A stretch of 32,308 nt of DNA, from contig CAISKQ010000045.1 of assembly GCA_903885965.1 (NCBI GenBank), forward strand, positions 1-32,308, read 5' to 3'. Both the position numbers and the translations under genes were made by a program. Position 1 is the stretch's first letter, and each line of letters begins with the position of its first letter. The stretch comes from an uncultured bacterium. Lineage in GTDB: Bacteria > Patescibacteriota > Minisyncoccia > Moranbacterales > GWC2-37-73. This document shows positions 27,275 through 32,308 of the stretch, piece by piece. The notes under the pieces are model-generated. The model did no database searches. It was not told the origin of the DNA and worked only from the letters and a program-made list of their open reading frames with translations.

Positions 27275-27309
27275 GGCACTGTTGTGTAATTTAACAACAG
27301 TGCCTTTTT
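27275..27309 (+). terminator. Intrinsic terminator
   Basis: GGCACTGTTGT-gtaattta-ACAACAGTGCC-TTTTT. Confidence 0.93.
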
Positions 27310-27324
27310 CCTTTTCCAAAAAAG

Positions 27325-27333
27325 TGGTATAAT
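27325..27333 (+). promoter_or_regulatory. Extended -10 promoter element for the DUF4349-like gene
   Basis: TGGTATAAT (TGn-TATAAT) about 35 bp before the ATG at 27368. Confidence 0.5.
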
Positions 27334-27367
27334 GTTTGTAGGTAAAAAACTTTTTAAAAAAAATAAA

Positions 27368-28363
27368 ATGAACACAAAAGACATCATCGCCAAAGGCGAA
27401 AAAAAGATTGAAACAAAAAGCGATTTGATTCACGTCAAAAGAAAAAAAACAATTTTGCTTTTTCTGCTTTTGGCTGCCGTGCTTTTCTCAGGGCTTATTG
27501 TGGTGGCTAAATTTTCCCAGCGAAAATCAGTTGCAAACAGTTCAGTGGCAATTGGCAATTATGGTGCCGGCGTTTCCGCAGGGGTTTCGAGCGCTAGCTA
27601 TCCAACTCCAGCTCCACCAATTGATAATTCAGATCAGTTTTATGCTCCTGGGGATGCAGCTGAAAATGGTGAGCTTTCCTTGGCAGTTTCGGATTTGAGT
27701 CAGGCGCAAAAAAATGTCAGCACTATTGCCCAGAAAAGTGGTGGTAGTGTTTATTCAACCCATATCACTTATGGTTCAAACAGCCCTAAGAAAGGTGTTA
27801 TCGTTGTGCAGGTTCCAGCTCAACAATTTGCAAAAACTTTTGAGGCGCTCAAGCTGACTGCAACCAAAATTTTTCAAGAATCAACTCAAAAAATTGAATT
27901 GAGAAATAATATTATTTATCCGATGTCAGCAACTCAGGGATCCTCAGCTGAAACTCCAAAGGCAGCTACTGACAGTGCAAATGCAAATAATGTTGATAGT
28001 AAATCAGTTGCAAACAGCGAAACAACCTCAACTTCAGCCGCAATGCCATCGATTGCTATTGCACCGGTTTATTATCCGCAAACAGTTCAAGACAAAGGTT
28101 ATATCAAGGTGACTTTTGTGGATGACAGTAAAAGTGTTTCTACTGCCAGGCAGGGCATTAATAATAATTTGTGGATCGCCTTCTTTCTTAAAATGCTTTT
28201 TGTGATGCTGCTGTTGGCGTGCTTGATTTTGCTGGTTGCGAAAAGCTTTAAGCTTTCTCGTTGCGCTAACGCAGAAAAGAAAAACAAAACCGTGAATGCG
28301 CCAGTTGTCACTCGCCAGCTTTCAAAAAGCCGAAAGAAGATTGTGAAATTCAAGAAAAAATAA
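27368..28363 (+). CDS. DUF4349-like membrane-associated protein
   Basis: N-terminal TM, QAQKNVSTIAQKSGGSVYSTHITYGSNSPKKGVIVVQVPAQQFAKTFEALK, C-terminal TM. Confidence 0.7.
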   Translation: MNTKDIIAKGEKKIETKSDLIHVKRKKTILLFLLLAAVLFSGLIVVAKFSQRKSVANSSVAIGNYGAGVSAGVSSASYPTPAPPIDNSDQFYAPGDAAENGELSLAVSDLSQAQKNVSTIAQKSGGSVYSTHITYGSNSPKKGVIVVQVPAQQFAKTFEALKLTATKIFQESTQKIELRNNIIYPMSATQGSSAETPKAATDSANANNVDSKSVANSETTSTSAAMPSIAIAPVYYPQTVQDKGYIKVTFVDDSKSVSTARQGINNNLWIAFFLKMLFVMLLLACLILLVAKSFKLSRCANAEKKNKTVNAPVVTRQLSKSRKKIVKFKKK

Positions 28364-28381
28364 TTTTGCTTGCGAAAATAT

Positions 28382-28409
28382 AAAAAAACCTCAGCAATGA
28401 GGTTTTTTT
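28382..28409. terminator. Bidirectional intrinsic terminator
   Basis: AAAAAAACCTCA-gcaa-TGAGGTTTTTTT. Confidence 0.92.
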
Positions 28410-28413
28410 AATG

Positions 28414-28500
28414 TGGTGCCCGGGGGGAGACTCGAACTCCCACGACATTACTGCCACACGATTTTGAGTCGCGCATGAATACCAATTCCATCACCCGGGC
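28414..28500 (-). tRNA. tRNA-Leu (anticodon CAA), CCA encoded
   Basis: Minus strand GCCCGGGTGATGGAATTGGTATTCATGCGCGACTCAAAATCGTG...GGTTCGAGT-type T arm...CCCGGGCACCA; anticodon stem CGCGA/TCGTG, loop ctCAAaa; long variable arm. Confidence 0.93.
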
Positions 28501-28549
28501 CTATTTTATAACTATTCTATGATAGCCATTTGAAAGTCATTTGTCAATG

Positions 28550-28664
28550 TGCTATTATTACATTGTTACACTGTTTCATTGTCACATTGTTTTGTTACTG
28601 TTTGTGGCTTTGCATTCTGTAGAATTTTTAGCAATGTAACAATATAACAATATAGCAATGTAAA
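28550..28664. repeat. ACATTGTTA/TAACAATGT palindromic repeat, copy 3
   Basis: gctattattacattgttacactgtttcattgtcacattg...gcaatgtaacaatataacaatatagcaatgta. Confidence 0.8.
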
Positions 28665-28666
28665 AG

Positions 28667-29446
28667 ATGGCTAAAATAATCTCACTGATAAATCAAAAAG
28701 GCGGCGTTGGCAAAACGACAACCGCTATCAATCTTGCAACCTATTTGGCTGATTCCAATAAAAGGGTTCTTCTGGTTGATTTAGATCCGCAAGGTAATGC
28801 TTCGTCTGGATTGGGAATTGATATTCGCAATCTTGAGCAAGGGTTGTATCACACTTTGGTTGGTGGTCTTCATCCTAGTAAAGTCATCATGCGGCTGGAT
28901 AGTGCGAAACATGATTTGATGCCATCTTCGCAGGACTTGGCTGGGGCGGGAGTTGAAATGGTGCATTTGGACAATCGAGAATTTAAATTGTATGACGTTT
29001 TGCGTCAGGTTCGCAGCGACTATGACTATATCATCATTGATAGTCCGCCAAGCTTGGGATTGCTCACGATTAATGGACTAGTTGCTAGTGATGAGGTTTT
29101 GATCCCTGTTCAGACCGAATATTATGCCCTGGAAGGCCTTAGCCAGCTTCTACAGACCATTGAGCTAGTACAAACCCATCTGCAGCCCAAATTGAAGATT
29201 ATGGGGGCAATTTTGACGATGTACGATCGTCGCAATCGACTTTCAAGGCAAGTTGTGAAGGAAATGCGAAATCATTTTCCAGGGCATGTTTTTGATAGTG
29301 TGATTCCGCGCAGTGTGCGTTTAGCGGAAGCCCCGAGTTATGGCAAGTCAATTTTGAGTTTCGATAGTCTTTCCAAGGGCGCTCGTTCCTACAAATCCTT
29401 GGCCCGAGAAATTATCGCAAAGGACGAAGCAGCAGCAAAGCAATAA
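28667..29446 (+). CDS. parA: Chromosome partitioning ATPase ParA/Soj
   Basis: QKGGVGKTTTAINLATYLA, DLDPQGNASSGLG, DYIIIDSPPSLGLLTINGL. Confidence 0.96.
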   Translation: MAKIISLINQKGGVGKTTTAINLATYLADSNKRVLLVDLDPQGNASSGLGIDIRNLEQGLYHTLVGGLHPSKVIMRLDSAKHDLMPSSQDLAGAGVEMVHLDNREFKLYDVLRQVRSDYDYIIIDSPPSLGLLTINGLVASDEVLIPVQTEYYALEGLSQLLQTIELVQTHLQPKLKIMGAILTMYDRRNRLSRQVVKEMRNHFPGHVFDSVIPRSVRLAEAPSYGKSILSFDSLSKGARSYKSLAREIIAKDEAAAKQ

Positions 29447-29469
29447 CTGAAAAATTTAAGCTTAAATGG

Positions 29470-29535
29470 CTATATTGTTATATTGATATATTGCTAGTAA
29501 AAAACAATATAACAATTTAGCAATTTAGCAATATG
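29470..29535. repeat. ACATTGTTA-family palindromic repeat, copy 4
   Basis: ctatattgttatattgatatattgctag...caatataacaatttagcaatttagcaatatg. Confidence 0.75.
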
Positions 29536-30459
29536 ACAAATATGAGTCAACAATTCGGATTAGGCAGGGGATTGTCCTCGCTTATTCCAAACAAACAAGG
29601 TGTTCCGGAACCGACACAGAGTTCGGACTCTTTTGCGCAAAAAACAACAGCCACTTCCAGTGAAGAATCGATTCGTGGTGACAAATATATCATTGAAGTT
29701 GATGTTAACTATATCGTGGCCAATCCTCATCAACCGCGGCATTTTTTTGATGAGGAAAAATTGCAAAATTTGGCCGATTCAATCAAGAATCATGGGATCA
29801 TCCAACCATTAGTAGTCAGTAAAAATGGCAATCAATATGAGTTGATTGCTGGTGAGCGCCGGTTTCAAGCCGCCAAGCTGGCGGGACTCAAAAAAGTTCC
29901 CGTGATTGTCAAGGATGTCAATGAACTTGAAAAATTGGAGTTGGCGATCATTGAAAACATTCAAAGACATGATTTGAATCCAATTGAAGAGGGCAGGGCT
30001 TATCAAACTTTGGCTGAGCAGCATCAAATGAGTCAGGAAGAAATTGCAGCCAAGATGGGCAAGAGTCGAAGTCTAGTGGCCAACAAAATTCGCCTTTTGA
30101 ATTTGCCAATTGAAGTTCAAAAGGGACTTATTGATGGGAAAATAACTGAAGGTCACGCTAAAACTATTTTGTCCTTGGATAATCCAGAAAAACAGCGCGC
30201 ACTTTATGAGCTTATTTTGAAAAGTAATTTAACTGTTAGGCAGGCAGAAGACAAAACTAAGGAAGTTTCTGTGCGATCATATCATCGCTCAATCAGTGTT
30301 GATCCGGAGCTTAAACGAGTTGAAGATGAGCTGGTCAATTTGCTTGGCACTAAAGTCAGAGTTTCAAAATCCGGCGACGGCGGAAAAATTTTGATTGAAT
30401 ATTATTCCCATGAAGATCTGGAGTCATTGATTGAAAAAATTTCAAGCAATAATCAATGA
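29533..30459 (+). CDS. parB: Chromosome partitioning protein ParB/Spo0J
   Basis: FGLGRGLSSLIP, NPHQPRHFFDEEKLQNLADSIKNHGIIQPLVV, GERRFQAAKLAG. Start may be 29542. Confidence 0.95.
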   Translation: MTNMSQQFGLGRGLSSLIPNKQGVPEPTQSSDSFAQKTTATSSEESIRGDKYIIEVDVNYIVANPHQPRHFFDEEKLQNLADSIKNHGIIQPLVVSKNGNQYELIAGERRFQAAKLAGLKKVPVIVKDVNELEKLELAIIENIQRHDLNPIEEGRAYQTLAEQHQMSQEEIAAKMGKSRSLVANKIRLLNLPIEVQKGLIDGKITEGHAKTILSLDNPEKQRALYELILKSNLTVRQAEDKTKEVSVRSYHRSISVDPELKRVEDELVNLLGTKVRVSKSGDGGKILIEYYSHEDLESLIEKISSNNQ

Positions 30460-30478
30460 AAAGTGATCAATGAAAAAT

Positions 30479-30514
30479 AAAAAATACTTCACATAATTTC
30501 GTGAAGTATTTTTT
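30479..30514. terminator. Bidirectional terminator between parB and relA/spoT
   Basis: AAAAAATACTTCAC-ataatttc-GTGAAGTATTTTTTA. Confidence 0.88.
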
Positions 30515-30564
30515 ATCGCTTGAATTTTAATACCTAAAAAGCTACGGCCTAAGAAGCTGAAAAG

Positions 30565-32058
30565 CTACTTAATTAGGCCTTCTTTCCTTAACTCCCTTTT
30601 GATATGCGATTTGGCAGCAGAAGTTTTGACGAATTTAAGCCAATCCTGATTTGGTCCCTTGCGGTCTTTGGAGGTCAGAATGTCAACAACTTCACCATTT
30701 TTAATGTGATGATCAAGGGAAACCATCTTGTTGTTGATTTTGGCTCCCACGGCGTGATTGCCGATTTCACCATGAATGGCGTAGGCAAAATCAATTGGTG
30801 TGGCTTCTTCAGGCAAGTCAATTATGTCACCCAAGGGCGTGAAGGCAAAAATGTGATTTTTGAAGAAATCAATATTGAGACTTTCAATGAACTCTTCATC
30901 GTCTCGACCAATCTCGGTTTGCCATTCTCGCAGTTGTTTGACCCATTCAATTTCTTTGACTGGCTCACTTTTTTGGGCGGTTCTAAAAATATAATCTTTC
31001 CATTTTTTCTTTTTACTTTCACTATAAATCCAATGAGCGGCGATTCCAAATTCAGCTTCTGAATGCATTTTCTTGGTTCGAATTTGAACTTCAATAATCC
31101 TACCATCTGGTCCAAAGACAGTCGTGTGAATTGACTGATAGCCGTTTGGCTTCGGTAGGGAAACATAATCCTTGATTCGTCCAATCATTGGTCGATATTT
31201 TTTGTGCACAATACCAAGTGTTTCATAGCAGTCAGCAACTTCAGAAACAATAATTCGCACTGCTGCAAGATCATAAACACGATTAATGTCCATGTCGTGT
31301 TTTTTCATTTTAAGGAAAAGGCTGTAAACACTTTTTGCTCGACCACTGGTTTCAAGAACTGCAACTCCGGCTTTTTTCATTTCAGTTTCGAGCTCCTTGA
31401 TTGCCTGAAGAACGTATTTTTCTTTTTCTTTGTAATGCTTTTCCTCCAAATCTTTGACGAGTTCGAAATTTTCTTGGTCGAGATATTTGAAAGATAGGTC
31501 TTGAAGTTGCGATTTCATTTCTCCCATACCAAGTCGGTTTGCAATTGGTGCAAAAACTTCCATGGTTTCGCGTGCAATGCGGATTTGCTTGTCTGGTGGG
31601 TTGTGCTCAAGTGTTCGCATGTTGTGAAGACGATCAGCAAGCTTTATTATGACAACCCTGATGTCAGTCGCCATTGCGAGTAGCATTTTTCGAAGATTTT
31701 CCAAATAGTATTCTTCATGTGAACCACGCAGTTTTATTTTTCCAAGTTTAGTAACGCCATCAACCAGGCTGGCAATTTCTTTTCCGAATTGTTTTTCAAC
31801 TTCAGCCAATGGGATTGGTGTGTCTTCTGGAACGTCATGCAGGAGTCCAGCCGAGATTGTCTTTCCACCCATGCCGAGACCTGCTAAAATTATTGCTACT
31901 GCGATGGGGTGCTGGACATAGTCCTCTCCGCTGCGCCTTTTTTGTCCCTCGTGCGCCTTAACTGCCAGTTCATAGGCCCTGGAGATTACTTTTTTCCTCT
32001 CATCTGAAGGTGGCGTGCGAAAGGCATTGAGAATATCTTGTAAGGTCAAATTGTTCAT
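30565..32058 (-). CDS. RelA/SpoT-family (p)ppGpp synthetase/hydrolase, truncated architecture (HD-SYNTH-TGS, no ACT)
   Basis: LLHDVPEDT; RIKDYVSLPKPNGYQSIHTTVFGPDGRIIEVQIRTKKMHSEAEFGIAAHW; TGS IFAFTPLGDIIDLPEEATPIDFAYAIH. Confidence 0.94.
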   Translation of the reverse strand: MNNLTLQDILNAFRTPPSDERKKVISRAYELAVKAHEGQKRRSGEDYVQHPIAVAIILAGLGMGGKTISAGLLHDVPEDTPIPLAEVEKQFGKEIASLVDGVTKLGKIKLRGSHEEYYLENLRKMLLAMATDIRVVIIKLADRLHNMRTLEHNPPDKQIRIARETMEVFAPIANRLGMGEMKSQLQDLSFKYLDQENFELVKDLEEKHYKEKEKYVLQAIKELETEMKKAGVAVLETSGRAKSVYSLFLKMKKHDMDINRVYDLAAVRIIVSEVADCYETLGIVHKKYRPMIGRIKDYVSLPKPNGYQSIHTTVFGPDGRIIEVQIRTKKMHSEAEFGIAAHWIYSESKKKKWKDYIFRTAQKSEPVKEIEWVKQLREWQTEIGRDDEEFIESLNIDFFKNHIFAFTPLGDIIDLPEEATPIDFAYAIHGEIGNHAVGAKINNKMVSLDHHIKNGEVVDILTSKDRKGPNQDWLKFVKTSAAKSHIKRELRKEGLIK

Positions 32059-32220
32059 AATCTTAAATTTATCTTAAGCGGAACTTTAGTTGACTTAAGT
32101 ATAGGTTAGCAGGGGAAATGAGGCAAGAATGAAAAATAGTAATCAGTAACTAGTAACTAGTAATCAGTAGACCTGTTGCTTAATAGTAACTTAAATTAAA
32201 TAGAATTCCCCTAGGGATTC

Positions 32221-32255
32221 TGGAATTAACACTTTACTGATAAGTGGTAATTCCA
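32221..32255. repeat. Near-perfect hairpin upstream of relA/spoT
   Basis: TGGAATTAaCACTT-tactgat-AAGTGgTAATTCCA. Confidence 0.8.
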
Positions 32256-32308
32256 GAGTCCACAGGAAATGTTCATAACCTTGTCGTCAAAGTTTACTTT
32301 TTTGTTGC

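Overview
The window is a chromosomal segment of a small, AT-rich bacterial genome. The gene repertoire and style suggest a CPR/Patescibacteria-type organism (inference; TGA is used as a stop, so standard code). Conserved blocks: rplY/ctc; secreted Cys-rich TSP1 protein; peptidoglycan-hydrolase-like protein; metG; tatD; a complete F-type ATP synthase operon (atpZ/I-B-E-F-H-A-G-D-C); a five-gene group-4 [NiFe]-hydrogenase/complex-I-like operon; a duplicated carbonic-anhydrase-like protein; a DUF4349-like protein; tRNA-Leu(CAA); parA; parB; relA/spoT. The main observations are: (1) The hydrogenase/complex-I-like operon keeps apparently intact antiporter-type membrane subunits, including a HyfC-HyfE fusion. 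Its two soluble subunits have lost the four [NiFe] ligand cysteines (RxCGxC -> RLSGDM; DPCxxC -> NLSYSG) and the four proximal [4Fe-4S] ligand positions (CNGC -> SNAE; GSCA -> GDGA; PGCPP -> PGDPP). No ferredoxin subunit is present. It therefore looks like a redox-dead ion-translocating complex next to the ATP synthase operon. (2) Several palindromic repeat families fill the gaps. Two families directly bracket small nuclease-like genes inside the atp operon (GIY-YIG and GxxExxY), suggesting repeat/nuclease units. (3) Palindromic elements have entered conserved genes in frame: a ~50-bp near-perfect palindrome encoding LGTKSP(L/I)GDLVPK in both tatD and atpG, and CACAGAT-type repeats inside atpA and atpD. 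(4) A non-coding, multi-hairpin segment at 7236-7585 may be a structured RNA. All family calls come from motif recognition without database searches.
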